A stretch of DNA of 64,000 bases from Vespula vulgaris (taxonomy: Eukaryota; Arthropoda; Insecta; Hymenoptera; Vespidae), in NCBI RefSeq assembly GCF_905475345.1, contig NC_066603.1:4308001-4372000 (forward strand). The letters are read 5' to 3'. The stretch's first letter is position 1. Every line of letters begins with the position of its first letter. Both the position numbers and the translations under genes were made by a program. Shown here piece after piece: positions 1 through 10,928 of this stretch. The notes under the pieces were generated by a model, which saw nothing but the letters and a program-made list of their open reading frames with translations, did no database searches and was not told where the DNA came from.

Positions 1-149
1 TACAATGGATCATACAAGAAGAAAATGACTACAAAAGCATACCATACAAAAACAATATAACATCACAAATTCATAACCACATACAAACATTTTACAAGAG
101 AAATCAATGAAATAATAGAAAACTCAAATAATACTTTCTTTTCTAGCAG

Positions 150-660
150 TAGGCATATTATACGTTAAATCATACATACAGAATCCAGTCAATTACAGAT
201 CAATAACCTGCCTATCGATACTATACAAAATTATGATATCCGCAATAACACGAAAAATCGACTAACATCTCATAAACAAAAGAACGTAGTTACAAAAGAA
301 TAGAAAGGATGTAAGAAAAACATCTAGGAATATAAGGAACGGATAATAATTAATAATATTATATGAATTAAATAACAAAGCAACAAAGAAATCTATAATA
401 CATATAATACATATAGATTACAAGAAAGCATTCAACCGATACCATTCAGCTGGTTCATCAAAACACTATAAGTATACAAAATACATCCAAAGATAGCAAA
501 ATTCAGCACATTAATAAAAACATGGAGAATAACAATACAAATAAAAACACAAATAGAACAAATCAGTACAGACATAATAAAGATAAATGGAGATATCTTC
601 CAAGGAGATTCATTCAGCGCCTTATGGTCCTACATATGATTAAATGCATTATGCAATGCA
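150..660 (+). mobile_element. Decayed non-LTR retrotransposon (LINE) reverse transcriptase fragment
   Basis: Three-frame reading of the plus strand gives scattered RT-like peptides. A segment near 200-235 resembles the RT stretch that usually reads 'NYRPITCL..LYKI'. A segment near 415-440 gives IDYKKAFN, the RT motif that carries the first catalytic aspartate. Near 597-625 comes FQGDS, the fingers/palm glycine motif. Stops and frameshifts separate the pieces, so nothing is translatable as a unit. The fragment is cut off upstream by the window edge and lacks a YADD box downstream. The clade is uncertain; the QGDS wording fits several insect LINE clades. The 83-codon ORF inside (522-773) is in another frame and is not a gene. 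Confidence 0.45.
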
Positions 661-866
661 TTAACACTAAACATACCAAGCCCAGTCATTTGACAGATTT
701 ACGATTTCATCTTGGATTTATACATATATGTTATTTTTTCCGATCATTATTAATTATCTGTAACTATCTGTAAAGTCTTAGATTTTCTTCTTAATCAATT
801 TCTCACTTTTGGCTTTTCTTTCTTTCGTTTCTTCTGAGAAAATTTTATCACCCCCTATTCTTACCA

Positions 867-2302
867 TAGCCGGTCATTTGACCGCTGTACAAATTTTTTA
901 TCATTTTCTAAATTTTTCTACTTGGGATCTTATCTTTGGACTTAAGTATTACATATACTATAAATAGTTGCATACATCTTAACATGATTTTGCTCTAATT
1001 TTACATATAATGAACAGATTTATTGAGAATAATCAAAATAATTACAAGCCCGATATGACTCTGACTGTTGATGAGCAACTATTTCTTACAAAAGTAAGAT
1101 GTAAATTTACACATTACATAGTATATATAAGTAAACCTGATAAATTTGGCATCAAATTTTGATTAGCATTGAATGCCAACAGTAAATATATTATAAAAAG
1201 TTTTCCATATTTGAGAAAAAAATCCTGACAGTCGTCAATACCACTCGGTGAATTTGTTGTCCTCAAAATTGTTGTCCTAAAATTGAACTGTTTACTAGAT
1301 ATTGCAGAAATATTACAATGGACAGCTTTTTCACGAGCACATCACTGACGACAAAATTATTAGCAAAACGAACAATATTATTTGGAACTAGTCATTCGGA
1401 GTAATAGAAGAGAATTGTTTCAGCTAGCAAAATTAGTAAAAGACAAATTGGAACATTTTTCAACAGTACTTTACAAAACAAATAATTGTACTCTAACAAT
1501 TTATAAATCAAGACCAGTCAAAAAAGTTATAATACTAAGTTCAAAGTATAAAAGAATAAAAATCGATAACGACTGAAAGCAAATACCTGAAACAGTTGCA
1601 TATTATAACAAAACCAAATTCGGCGTTGATGTTACCGATCAAATGGCAAAAAATTACAGCGTTAAATCAAAATCTTACAGATAGCTTGTACAAAGTTTCT
1701 TTCAAATTACTTGATTTGGCTGATATAAATGCATAGATTCTTTATACAGAAACAAGTGGATAAAATATATATAGACAACAATTTCTAGTACAAATAGCAG
1801 AAGAACTAGTCGAAGAATATCACGAATTTCTCCAAGAAGAAAAAGAAAACTTACAAGAAATATCAAGTGGCCAAGGCAATATTTCGCATTCGTGAAAAAC
1901 ATGCCAGATACGATTATGCAAAGAAAACAAAACAATCAAATCTTGTATAAATAGTAAAAAATATGTTTGCGGTAAATGTATGAAGGAGAATCTTATCATT
2001 TGTAAAAAATGTCACTAAATAAATTAAAATCATCATTCATTTACTTCTAAGTAAAGTAAACACTGTCACTATGATCTCTTATTTGTGTTATGTATAATAT
2101 ATATAAAAACGAAAATGTATGAGTGGTTATTTTATTATTATTTAAAAGTTACGTTGTAAACATTACGTTTTACAATAAATTGATAATTCCAGCCGAGATT
2201 TATTACATAAATTATTATACATACATAATTTATTATACATACATAATATACATACATAATTTATTACATAAAATTTATACAGCGGTTAAGTGACCGGTTT
2301 TA
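867..2302 (+). mobile_element. piggyBac-like DNA transposon relic with both inverted ends
   Basis: A ~1.43-kb element. The left end (CCGGTCATTTGACCGCTG, from about 869) and the reverse complement of the right end (CCGGTCACTTAACCGCTG, ending about 2302) are near-perfect inverted repeats that extend ~30 bp. Between them the plus strand encodes a broken DDE transposase of the piggyBac (DDE_Tnp_1_7) type. MTLTVDEQLF near 1055-1085 holds a catalytic aspartate. A 64-codon open stretch (1382-1576) reads as the middle of the domain, and GVDVTDQM near 1623 is a family-typical motif. A cysteine-rich tail with CGKC and CKKC pairs ends at the stop at 2016-2018, matching the C-terminal zinc-binding tail of this family. 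Several stops and frameshifts make it inactive, and the N-terminal part is absent. The flanks are TA-rich, but a clean TTAA duplication is not evident. Confidence 0.75.
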
Positions 2303-3330
2303 ATAAGAATCAGTATAGCGAAATGCCGCTATGTTTAGTGTTAAACAAAACTACATAGATATTTATTACATAGTTACTTAATATGATCTGCAATAAAACA
2401 TAAAATCGTTTGATTAAAGTTTCATTAACTCCTATTGTTATAGTAGATGTAGTTCAGTTTTAGATCAAAATATCCTGAAACTAAAAATTATTTTCGTATA
2501 AATAATTTAATACTTTTTTATAGGAAATAATGAATTGGAGCAAATAGTTTATTTAAAAATATATGATTTTATGTAAAAAAACAAATTTGATCTTCATACG
2601 ACTTCTCTGCATCAGCTTAAAAAAAATTTATTTTAACTAATAATAAACTTCTTCTAAACCATATAACATTCGTTTGAAAATTTATTTATATCTATCACAA
2701 TTCTCGAAAAAATACGCTAAAAACTAATAGCGTGATTATCCTGCATCATAAAAAATGATCGTACGATCAAGATGGCATTTAGTGATAGCAAATTTTTTAA
2801 AATACTGTAAAATTAAAGTATCAACTACAAGTCTAAACAAAAATTTTCGCGTGATATTATGGAACTTTTAGCCTATATATTTAATAGTTAAAGTTTTGCT
2901 CTTTTGCTCTTTATAAATAATGTTACAATAGTATTACAAAATCGTTAACTATCTTAGATGTGCTAGTATTAATAAACATTGTTCTTGTACTCAAGAACAG
3001 TGTCCATTTTGTAGAATTGGAATTGATGTACTTTGAACAAAGTTATGAATATTTGAAGCAAGTGTATCTTTCTTCTCATACAGATGCAAGTGTTGCTTGA
3101 ATGAAAGTCATTGAATGCATTGAATTGCCATTGAATGCTTTAATTATCTATCCATGTATATACAATCCAAAGATCCAAAAATCAAAATTTAAAACTACTT
3201 TTGAATGAGGTAAATCATAGGATAAATCACAATTTTCAGAAAGTTACGGAAATCATAATGCGTGACCCCACGACGATCGTTCATAACAAAAAACGGTTCT
3301 AAAAGAAAATGACAATAGAATATAAAGTTG
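2303..3330. other. AT-rich spacer, no gene seen
   Basis: About 1 kb of very AT-rich DNA between two transposon relics. I see no ORF with a recognisable domain, no RNA gene and no clear repeat boundary. Short 'acataca' runs near 2215-2265 immediately precede the right end of the piggyBac-like element and lie inside it. Confidence 0.5.
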
Positions 3331-3354
3331 ACGAAGTCTCTGAAAAAATCCTAT

Positions 3355-3800
3355 AATTTTGGATGGAAGAACCTGTGTGAACCTGTTGATCATGGTTTAA
3401 TGAAAGTACCATTTATCCTTGCTGGTATTAACCAAGACGACACAAAATACACACATGTCATAAGTAAATCCAACGCTAAGCATATTTGCAAAGTGCTTGA
3501 TGTTATAACAAACTCACTGGCACCGCAAAAATACGAAATCAAATAGTAGAGCGGTTCACTAACTCTACAAAGGAAAAGCGAAGGTGGTTGTCAGAAAGAA
3601 AGGAAACAGGAGATTGTACACCCTTTCAATCCCTGATATATTTTAAAGCCCTGGCAAACCCATAAAAGATCTACTGCGTACAATTTGGATCAATAGATTA
3701 CCTGCGTAAATACAAATAGTGATAACGACAATGTACGATCCATTATTGAACATCGCAACTGATATATCGTTGACAGAATTAATGATCTTTCTTCAATATG
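3355..3800 (+). mobile_element. Ty3/gypsy-type retrotransposon gag fragment
   Basis: A 72-codon open stretch (3328-3546) and its continuation in shifted frames read like the capsid/gag region of insect Ty3/gypsy elements. It begins with a tryptophan-containing start, then FILAGINQDDTKYTHVIS (the family usually has 'F.LAGI..D.TKF..V'). Then come KEKRRWLSERKETGDCTPFQ and a 'LKALANP'-like segment. It stops near 3800 and no protease or RT follows, so this is a scrap. It is flanked directly by a LINE relic. Assignment is by motif order and spacing only. A separate gypsy integrase scrap lies at 7.38-7.83 kb; the two could be parts of one older insertion, but nothing proves this. Confidence 0.5.
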
Positions 3801-3849
3801 GTAACATATGAATTCAAATATATGACATTTGAAGTGTGAAACGCTGCAC

Positions 3850-6300
3850 AAAAATTTTAATTGATTATGATGAAAGAGAAAAGATTACATGATAACAATG
3901 TTAGGGTAGCAAAAATCGGTAAAGAGAACATTTGTAAACCAACAATAGGATTCGAATATTTGCACGATAACAGAGTAAAAGTAATTAACTTTGCAACCAT
4001 CAAAAATATGTATTTTAGACACAAAAATATCCATAAACAAATTTGAATTTCGATGGAAATATGCGTAACCAAATGGATCACGTTCTTGTAGATAAACGGC
4101 ATCATAGGAGGCGACTTGCGATTTAGATCACTTTTTTGTAATTACTAAAATCAGGGAACGTTTTCTGATAAACTAAACGATCGATTGGAACTAAACGTTT
4201 AAATAAGAAAAGTTTTATCGAAGGAGAAAACGAAATAAAATAAACGGTCAAAGTAACGAATAGATTTGCAATTTTAGAGGAAATAGATGAATCGGATAAT
4301 AACACGGTTGACAAACAATGAAAAAAAATACGAGACGCAATAGTAAAATTGGCAGAAACTATGCTTGCTTTTTGTAAAAACAAAACGTGGTTTGACGAAT
4401 AATATGTAAAAATTTCTAAAGTATGAAACGAAGCACCTATCATATGGCTGATTCAAAATACGGATGAAACTTAGGATCAGTTTCTTAATATTAGACAAGC
4501 AGCTCATGATAAGTTTAAAAATAAAAAGCATCAATATCTAAAAAATTAAGAAAAATTAAGTAAAATTGAAGAAATAGATGAAAATTGTAACGTTCATAAT
4601 AGGGATAAATAATTTTTAAAAAATTAGGACGAAAATGATGAAAAATGAGAACAATAATCTAATTACGAACTCATGGAGAGTACTAAACACTTGGAAAAAT
4701 TATTTTAAACGGTTATCGAATATTGCATTTGAAAACAATCGGGAAATAGATCTTGAGTTTTACATGGTTAAAATTATGATTAACGAACTGACGATTTCAG
4801 AAGTAAAAAGTGCAATTAAAAGATTAAAGAATTACAAAACACCGGGTATTGAGTTAATTCCGGCATAATTCATTAAATGAGGAGATTAATAGAAGAAATT
4901 CATAAATTAACTAACAATTTGAAATAAAGAAATATTGCCAGAATAATGGAGATTCAATTATAATCTCGGTTTTCAAAAAAGGAGACAAAATAAATTGCAA
5001 TAATTATCGAAACATCTTACCTCGGAACATCTACTTACCGTGTTATAAAATTTTATCGAATATTTTATTAAGGAGGTATATATATAGATAAGATAATCGG
5101 AGACCATCAATGCGGTTTTAGAAGAAATAGATCGAATGCAGATCAAATCTTTATTATTCGACAAATTTTGAAGAATAAATGGGAATTTGATCAATCGGTA
5201 CATCAACATTCATTAACTTCAAAAAAGCGTATGACTTGATAGAACAGGAGAGAACGTTTGAAATTTTGATTAGACTGAAGATACCTAAAAAATTAACTTA
5301 ATTCAGTTCAAGTTTGTTTAAAAGATACTAAAGATACAGTAAAGATAAGTAACCAAATGTCGGAAATTTTTAATATTCATAACCAATTAAAGCAGGGCGA
5401 TGTATTGTCACCTCTATTATTCAATTTAGTATTAAGATATGTTATTAAAAAAATGCAGGAAAGTGAAGGTGGTCTACGGTTGAATGGCATAACACAACTG
5501 TTAACATATGTGAATGATATTGCTTTACTAGGGAATAATAAAGAAATATTAATTAATAACACTAAAACATTATTAGATAAAACGAAAGAACTCGATTTGT
5601 AAATAAGCATTGAAAAAACTAAATATATGGTCACTATAGATAGAATACCAGAATGTTTAAAATAACGGAAATTTAGTCTTTTATAATAAAATTTTTTAAC
5701 GGGTGAGCAATTATAGGTATTTAGGATTGATTCTAAATCATACTAGTGAAATAAAAGAAGGGCTTAAGAAAAGAATTAATTTGAGAAATGTGTGCTTTTA
5801 TTCGGTTAATAAATTATTCGGTTTGCAGGTGTTATCTGAACGCTTAAAAATTAGAATTTACAGATTATTTTATCGGTAATCCTTTACGGATGTGAAGTGT
5901 GCTTACTTTTGTTACAAGACGAGAAAAAATTTAGGATATTCGAAAATAAGATATTTCGAAAAATCATCGATATAAAATGCGATGAGGAAAAGGACGAATG
6001 GAGAAAATTACATAACGTAGAATTACGTAGAATTATATTAATTAATTATACAATAGTTCGAATATTATTAACCTCATAAAATTGCGTTGATTAAGATGGG
6101 CAGGTCATGTGACGCGTATGGATGAAGATCGAACTGCATATAAAATATTAATTAGTAAATTCAATGGATAAAGACCATTGAGTAGACCAAGAGGGAAGAT
6201 AGTATTAAAATGTATCTTAACGAAATGAGATACGACAGTCGCAAATTGAGGAATTTTGTTCAAGGATGGGAACATTAATGGGATTTATTATTTACAGCTT
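3850..6300 (+). mobile_element. Non-LTR retrotransposon relic: endonuclease + reverse transcriptase
   Basis: The most complete LINE in the window. Reading frames in order give endonuclease-like peptides (AKIGKENICKPTIG near 3910; an 'SSKNM..RHKNIHK' counterpart near 3995-4045; a 'DHV' counterpart near 4075). Next comes a linker, then the RT entry segment in an open stretch at 4635-4868 (ISEVKSAIKRLKNYKTPGIE). 'FKKGDK..CNNYR' follows near 4972-5010 and 'GDHQCGFRRNRS' near 5097-5135. The palm is in the open stretch 5357-5602 (LKQGDVLSPLLFN). The tail region has LYGCEV, the 'IFENK.FRKI' segment (5897-6079) and RLRWAGHVTRMDEDRTA near 6085-6135. The catalytic box reads YVND at 5507-5518 instead of YADD, so one catalytic aspartate is Asn. 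Many frameshifts confirm inactivity. The order and wording match the 'endonuclease-reverse transcriptase' elements of insects (RTE-like). Confidence 0.8.
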
Positions 6301-6618
6301 TCAAGTCCCTAACACCATCTAAAAAAAAATGGATGGAAGAGGTCTAGATTGATGGATGAAATATTCTAAGGGGTCTAAATCATTCTGCCAACTCAAGAGG
6401 TCTAGGTTGTTTATTGTAGTTCCTTTTCCGCATTAACGCAGTTGTCTTATATCAACAGCAACGTATCATCATATCTTTTGGATTGTTTAAGGTCAAGATG
6501 ATGACACGTTGCGCAATCCTCTCAAAGGTTAATGAATTCATTTCACAAAGTAGTAATCAAAGTGATAACCGAAGTAATAATCCAAGAATAATAATCGACA
6601 AGATGGCCTGTGCAGCCA

Positions 6619-6690
6619 TTTATATAGGGAACGTCGACCAATTAGTGAAGAGCGGCTTGCCGTCTTCATTCCGTTTACTGTCATTGGTCC
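6619..6690 (-). promoter_or_regulatory. Putative CCAAT + TATA promoter of family B
   Basis: Minus strand: CCAAT at about 6687-6683 (GGACCAATGAC), an opposite-strand CCAAT at 6638-6642, then TATATAA at about 6625-6619. The spacing (~60 bp from the distal CCAAT to TATA) is typical of an RNA polymerase II core promoter. The same CCAAT-containing block recurs in the element at 21.1 kb with a degraded TATA (TTTATTTAA). No transcript evidence is available. Confidence 0.4.
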
Positions 6691-7034
6691 CTAGTAACTC
6701 CAATCCTGGCTCGCGGCAGAGACGACCAATAGAATCTCGTTCGTTACGGCGCTGCGCTGCTGCCGACTGTAGATGTGTGGAGCGTTGCGAGCTGATAGTG
6801 GGAGTGAATCTTCGTGGACTTGCCTTATTGGTCGATTTGATGTGCCTACCTCGATAGTGCTGTTTATCTCATGCATATGTGATGCTCTTCGTCCTCGCAT
6901 TGGCGTGGCTAAGGTCATAACGCTCCCATCTATGACTATATTGTTCATAATATTAGTGTGTTAATATTTATATTAATTTAGTATTGGCATATATGTATTT
7001 TATAATATAATTATAAAAATAAATTTAAATATAC

Positions 7035-7077
7035 GGGATACATACATACATACATACATATATATACATATATATAC

Positions 7078-7120
<43 letters not shown>
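7035..7120. repeat. (TACA)n/(TA)n microsatellite
   Basis: Runs of catacata and tatacata followed by uninterrupted (TA)n from about 7085 to 7118. Confidence 0.9.
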
Positions 7121-7123
<3 letters not shown>

Positions 7124-7374
7124 GTATATGTATTAATGAATAAAGATGTGTGAATAAATCATTATGATTTTATATAAGCTAGATTTCTGTTTTAATTCCA
7201 ACTTAATATAGTATACAAAAATGAGATACCGTTTATTTGTAACAATGTAGAGAAAAAAAAGATTTAGAGTCGCGATTGTAGTTTTATTTTATAGTTTTAT
7301 TTTATATGTAGTTTTATTTTATATATTCGGCACCCGTAAAGTAACACCTGGTTCAGTTATGTGAATGTGAAATT

Positions 7375-7835
7375 TAGACCTATCATCGTAAGACTATCGC
7401 CATTGCCTAACAATGAACGATAGATTCATCAGATGATCAGAGGCTGTGCCAATATCTGATACATCAACGAACGCGATCAGAATTGCATTTTATTCTACTT
7501 GGATAGTAATTCGAAGTAAAAATGAGCCTACGCACAAAATTTTGAAAATAAAGTCTACACTTTTCCAAGCGCTACTTGCTGGATTGTAAAAGAATCCATA
7601 CGAGTGCCTACTACCTGGCTTCCGATGGAATGAGTGAGTTTTGGCATCGTTTGCCAAAGCCAGCAATACGATTTTGGGGAAACGTAAAATGGATAAAAAT
7701 ATTATTTATCATCCTATTGGAATTATGCGTCAACCTCAAAGAAGAAATAAAGACCATGATTGCAAAACTCAATTATAGAACTCCATTGGAACATACTAGG
7801 AAAATTTTGATTCATCTTTATCATTAAAGCAATCT
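7375..7835 (+). mobile_element. Ty3/gypsy integrase fragment
   Basis: Plus-strand frames give the catalytic core and end of a gypsy-type integrase with frameshifts: EAVPISDTSTNAI near 7441-7480, a 'STLFQALL' segment near 7557-7575, then an open stretch 7576-7827. That stretch contains YYLASDGMSEFWHR (the family usually has 'YHPASDGMVERWHR', carrying the catalytic glutamate; here the position reads S-E-F). It is followed by KWIKILFIILLELCVN and KLNYRTPLEHTR, which match the 'KW...LP.VLLGLR...ELVYG.PLRLPGEF' tail. It begins about 30 bp after the TGTTAC end of the family B arm, suggesting that B inserted into or beside an older gypsy copy. Confidence 0.65.
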
Positions 7836-8100
7836 ACTACTCTTAATAATTAAAAAAATTTCGTATAAGATTTAAATCACAATCGATGATGATTAAAATT
7901 CCTTTTTACTTCTTTTTTTTTTATATTTGTTTCATTTTATCTTCATTTCATTTTGACTTCAAGAATTTTTCCACATGTTATTAATATTTACATATGAATA
8001 TAAAATAAATATAGAAATTATGTATGCATGATGCGTTTTATATAAATGTTATTACAATTATCACAATATATAATAATCAAATCCAATCAATAATTTCAAG
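7836..8100. other. AT-rich spacer
   Basis: T-rich and AT-rich DNA with no recognisable gene or repeat boundary. Confidence 0.5.
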
Positions 8101-8104
8101 ATAG

Positions 8105-8961
8105 AAGAGATCAGAATCTTCTTCTAACTTCTGCTTCTTGCCATTCTGAGCCCATCTGAATAATTACATGGCTGCATGGAGTCTCTGAGGTCGATCCAGA
8201 GTTAGACAAAGTTAGTTGTACAATGCTTCTTCAATAATATGAACTTCTTTCATATAAATTTTATTCACTATTTTAGTCTTAGACTACTTGGCATTCCATA
8301 TGTTTGCATCTTCAACTTTCTCTATCACAACTTTAAATAATATTGCCAAGAAAGTACTTTCCTCCCAAGAAAGTTCTTTAAAATAACGATCCATTATTCC
8401 AGCCAAATTAAAACTATATTGAAGCTTTTTTTGGTCGTATTGATTTTTGAAAAACTAAATTATACTATCTCAAAATCTCTTATTACTACGTATAACGATT
8501 CTATCTCATACCATTGAAGAGATGTAATTATACAAACTCGATCTAACAATTTGATTATATTAACATTGCAGTGTTAAGAAATTTTATTCTGATGGACTGG
8601 ACTTAAAGCAAGAACAAATTCATGTACAAGAATTATACAGATATTTGATATAGTATTATTACTTTTTCTCAATGCAAATTCACACTATTCTAAGCACTAA
8701 TTACAGAGCGTTGAGAATGGTTTGTCCATAACCTAAAGGCAGCAATGTTTTTTTGTATTGATTTTTGATAAATAAATTTCTCATTTGATTACAGTTCTTA
8801 GTTACAAATCGTAAAATAGTTAAGACTACAAAGAAAGTCGTTCTTATTAAGGCTTTCTTTCTTGGTGTTGTAGCATTAGTGACGTCAATGAGATCTATTG
8901 TGTCATGGACATACTTCTGAAATTCTATTGTATTCACCACAGTAATATATTTCTTACTCAA
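8105..8961 (-). pseudogene. Unidentified coding-like relic
   Basis: The minus strand gives two coherent peptide blocks of non-repetitive composition. An 86-codon open stretch (8961-8701) contains EFQKYVHDTIDLIDVTNATT and ALIRTTFFVVLTILRFVTKN, and has no ATG start. A second block (about 8430-8110) reads AGIMDRYFKELSWEES...VIEKVEDANIWNAK, then an in-frame TAG, then KEVHIIEEALYN, LDRPQRLHAAM, another stop, and LFRWAQNGKKQKLEEDSD. Balanced hydrophobic and charged residues and the small number of stops suggest a former protein-coding sequence. It could be exons of a host gene or part of a transposon. I do not recognise the family and assign no function. Confidence 0.35.
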
Positions 8962-8994
8962 AAGTTTAACTACAGAAATATTAATTTTACGGAA

Positions 8995-9410
8995 ATATTA
9001 ATTCTTGTAAATAAATTAATGGCACTCGGAGAAAAATATTTTAGTAGCAGCAATGTTACTTAGCAGTATACCGAAGTCTTACAATGCGCTCATTACCAGT
9101 TTAAAAAGCAATTTCGTATAGGAATTTACGTTATTAAATTTGAAAAATAAATTGATTGATAAATTCAAAAGAATAAAAGTAATGAGTGATAAAAATGAAG
9201 CAACTTTGAAGATAGTTATTAAAAGATAAAATGTATAACAGGATAAATGGACATATTTTTTCTGTAAAAGTCAAGGCATTTTAACATGGTTTGCAAGAAA
9301 TATCAGGCATGGAATGTGAAACAAAGAAAATCCAATAAAATTACGGATGTATCTAAAGAAAATAATGAAGAGGAATTTTCATGGTAACATCATGCAAGAA
9401 ATATTCATTC
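8995..9410 (+). mobile_element. Ty1/copia gag fragment with broken zinc knuckle
   Basis: Plus-strand frames give VNKLMALGEKYFSSSNVT, then SLPKSYNALIT-like sequence near 9070-9100 (read as IPKSYNALITSLKS), NKLIDKFKRIKVMSDKNEA near 9150-9200 and a zinc-knuckle region near 9255-9305. In the knuckle the frame shifts between FFCKSQG and HFNMVCKKYQAW; the first cysteine is lost, while one Cys, the His and the last Cys remain. This order matches the UBN2/gag region of insect copia elements. Frameshifts and stops make it dead, and no downstream pol is visible. Confidence 0.55.
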
Positions 9411-9716
9411 TCTATAAAGAAGATAAAAGATGCCAAGAGAAATTCAAACACATGGAATACCACATTTTTCTATTTTTTTATTTATTATTTTATGCTATTG
9501 GATCTATAATAATTCAAATATAGGATAAATTTTGATACATTCATTTTAATATATCTATAGATATATTACAGAAGTAGTATTGAAAACTATATAGACTTTT
9601 TCTTCTTAGATTGTGGTGGATCTATAATTATTAAAGGCTATCAATAATTATATTTATAAAAAATAAAAATGATTATACATATAAAAATATAAAAAGGGAA
9701 AGAAATTGTTTTCCAA
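9411..9716. other. AT-rich spacer
   Basis: No recognisable gene. It ends at a decayed tRNA-like sequence. Confidence 0.5.
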
Positions 9717-9776
9717 CACGCTAGTGGAGAATTAAATTCCGATCTCCCGCATGATAGACGAAGATACTAAACACTT
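9717..9776 (-). pseudogene. Decayed tRNA-Asp copy
   Basis: Aligned with the intact tRNA-Asp at 10523-10594, this stretch keeps the T-arm to anticodon-arm order without gaps: GTGGAGAAT, then CCGATCTCCCGCATGATAG, then GATACTAAACAC. The anticodon triplet has changed from GTC to ATC, the T-loop TTCGA has become TTTAA and the acceptor stem is gone. It is therefore a pseudogene about 0.8 kb from the intact gene. Confidence 0.65.
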
Positions 9777-10079
9777 TTTTTATTCAATATGTTTATTTAC
9801 TGTCAGTTACAAAAAGTATTTTACAATAATCCACAGAAATGATAAAAAAAGATTACAGATAAAACCAAAATAATAACTTAGTCTAATGGCTTCGAAGTAA
9901 GCGCTCGTAGATTTAGAACTACAGGAATTAAATAACTGCACTTATTTTTACGATTTATATTTAAATACTAAGATTAGTTATATTTGGCATTATAGTTAAT
10001 CATAGCAAAGTACTAATGTATTAGCAAGTTTTTGTTTTTAGATATGATTTTTAGTTTTTATATATGAACTCTATACATA

Positions 10080-10312
10080 CTTATATAATATATACTATAT
10101 AATATATAATATATACTATATTATATAATATATAATATATATTTATTAATATGCACTTACGAATACTTATATATATATATATATATATATACTTACGAAT
10201 CTATATACATACACTCATCCGCACATACATATTTTCAATCCATGTATTTATACATCATGCATAAATGCGCAAATAATATAGGCATAATTATGCTTGCACA
10301 TATTTACAAGCT

Positions 10313-10370
<58 letters not shown>
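10080..10370. repeat. AT microsatellites
   Basis: A (TA)n/(ATATA)n run near 10085-10150, one at 10168-10190 and a long uninterrupted one at about 10315-10365, separated by tac-rich DNA. It lies ~150 bp on the 3' side of the minus-strand tRNA gene. Confidence 0.85.
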
Positions 10371-10522
10371 TATGCTCATATACAAATATACCTATGTACA
10401 CATTCACATACGTTTATATACATACATTTAGGTAAATTTATATATGTATTTATTTAAAAATAAAATGGAAACAAAAAAAATATGAAAAAAAACGAACACG
10501 AAAATACAAAAAAAATGACCTG

Positions 10523-10594
10523 CTCCCCGGCGGGGAATCGAACCCCGGTCTCCCGCGTGACAGGCGGGGATACTAACCACTATACTACCGAGGA
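10523..10594 (-). tRNA. tRNA-Asp (anticodon GTC)
   Basis: A complete 72-nt cytosolic tRNA on the minus strand. The acceptor stem TCCTCGG pairs with CCGGGGA plus the discriminator G (one T-G pair). The D-arm contains TAGTATAGTGGTTAGTA, the internal A box. The anticodon arm CCGCCTGTCACGCGG exposes GTC, and the T-arm CCGGGGTTCGATTCCCCG is the B box. There is no intron and CCA is not encoded. The minus-strand 3' flank at 10518-10515 is GGTC rather than an immediate T run; a long A-rich plus-strand stretch (10470-10516) supplies T residues on the transcribed strand and can serve as a Pol III terminator. The short plus-strand ORF across it is a shadow. Decayed copies lie on both sides. Confidence 0.97.
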
Positions 10595-10866
10595 TAGGAA
10601 TGATATCTCGTTGTCATTTTTAGTATATAATCATATCAAATATTTGTTTTTAGTTATAAATAATATAAAGTAGTATACAATATTAGTTTTTTTTTGTTTC
10701 TACAATGTTATTTCATGTATGTAGAAATGATAATTCTGTTTTATTTGCTTACTCAAATAAGAAGTAGTATTTTTTATCTGTTTATAGAATTATTTTTGAT
10801 GGTATATTATAGGAAGATTATTTTAATTTTGGATACATTCTTTTTTATCTAAGTAAATAAATAATT

Positions 10867-10928
10867 CAGGCGGGATATAAACCATGGGTTGCGTTGTTTC
10901 AAAATATTGCGAATACTAAACTATAAAT
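10867..10928 (-). pseudogene. Highly decayed tRNA-Asp copy
   Basis: It aligns colinearly with the intact tRNA-Asp: GGCGGG and AACC of the T-arm, then GCGAATACTAAACTATA corresponding to GGGATACTAACCACTATA. The anticodon arm is unrecognisable. The next ~25 bp also resembles the flank of the intact gene, which suggests a tandem duplication rather than chance. Confidence 0.4.

Larger units (their letters stand above)
6480..7346 (-). mobile_element. Family B element, single arm with CCAAT/TATA promoter-like region
   Basis: A GC-richer island in AT-rich DNA. On the minus strand it starts with TGTTAC at 7346, followed by ATCGCGACTCTAAAT (about 7277-7262), which is identical to the same stretch near the left end of the element at 19.81 kb. 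Further in come GGACCAATGAC (near 6690), another CCAAT on each strand and a TATA box reading TATATAAATGG (near 6619-6625). The stretch around 6600-6690 also aligns with the right arm of the 19.8-kb element. The layout looks like a promoter reading leftward. The (TA)n run at 7050-7120 lies inside. The three overlapping ORFs here (6483-6857, 6691-6948, 6773-6964) have no recognisable domain and lie in repeat DNA, so I do not call them genes. Confidence 0.5.

Noticed and set aside
1702..1935. 77-codon minus-strand hydrophobic ORF
   Set aside because: It is antisense to the C-terminal part of the piggyBac-like transposase relic.
6483..6964. Three overlapping ORFs of 63-124 codons in a GC-richer island
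   Set aside because: They lie within the family B repeat arm, overlap on both strands, show no domain, and are explained by low stop-codon density in GC-richer DNA.
10482..10673. 63-codon plus-strand ORF
   Set aside because: It runs across the minus-strand tRNA-Asp and is a shadow of it.
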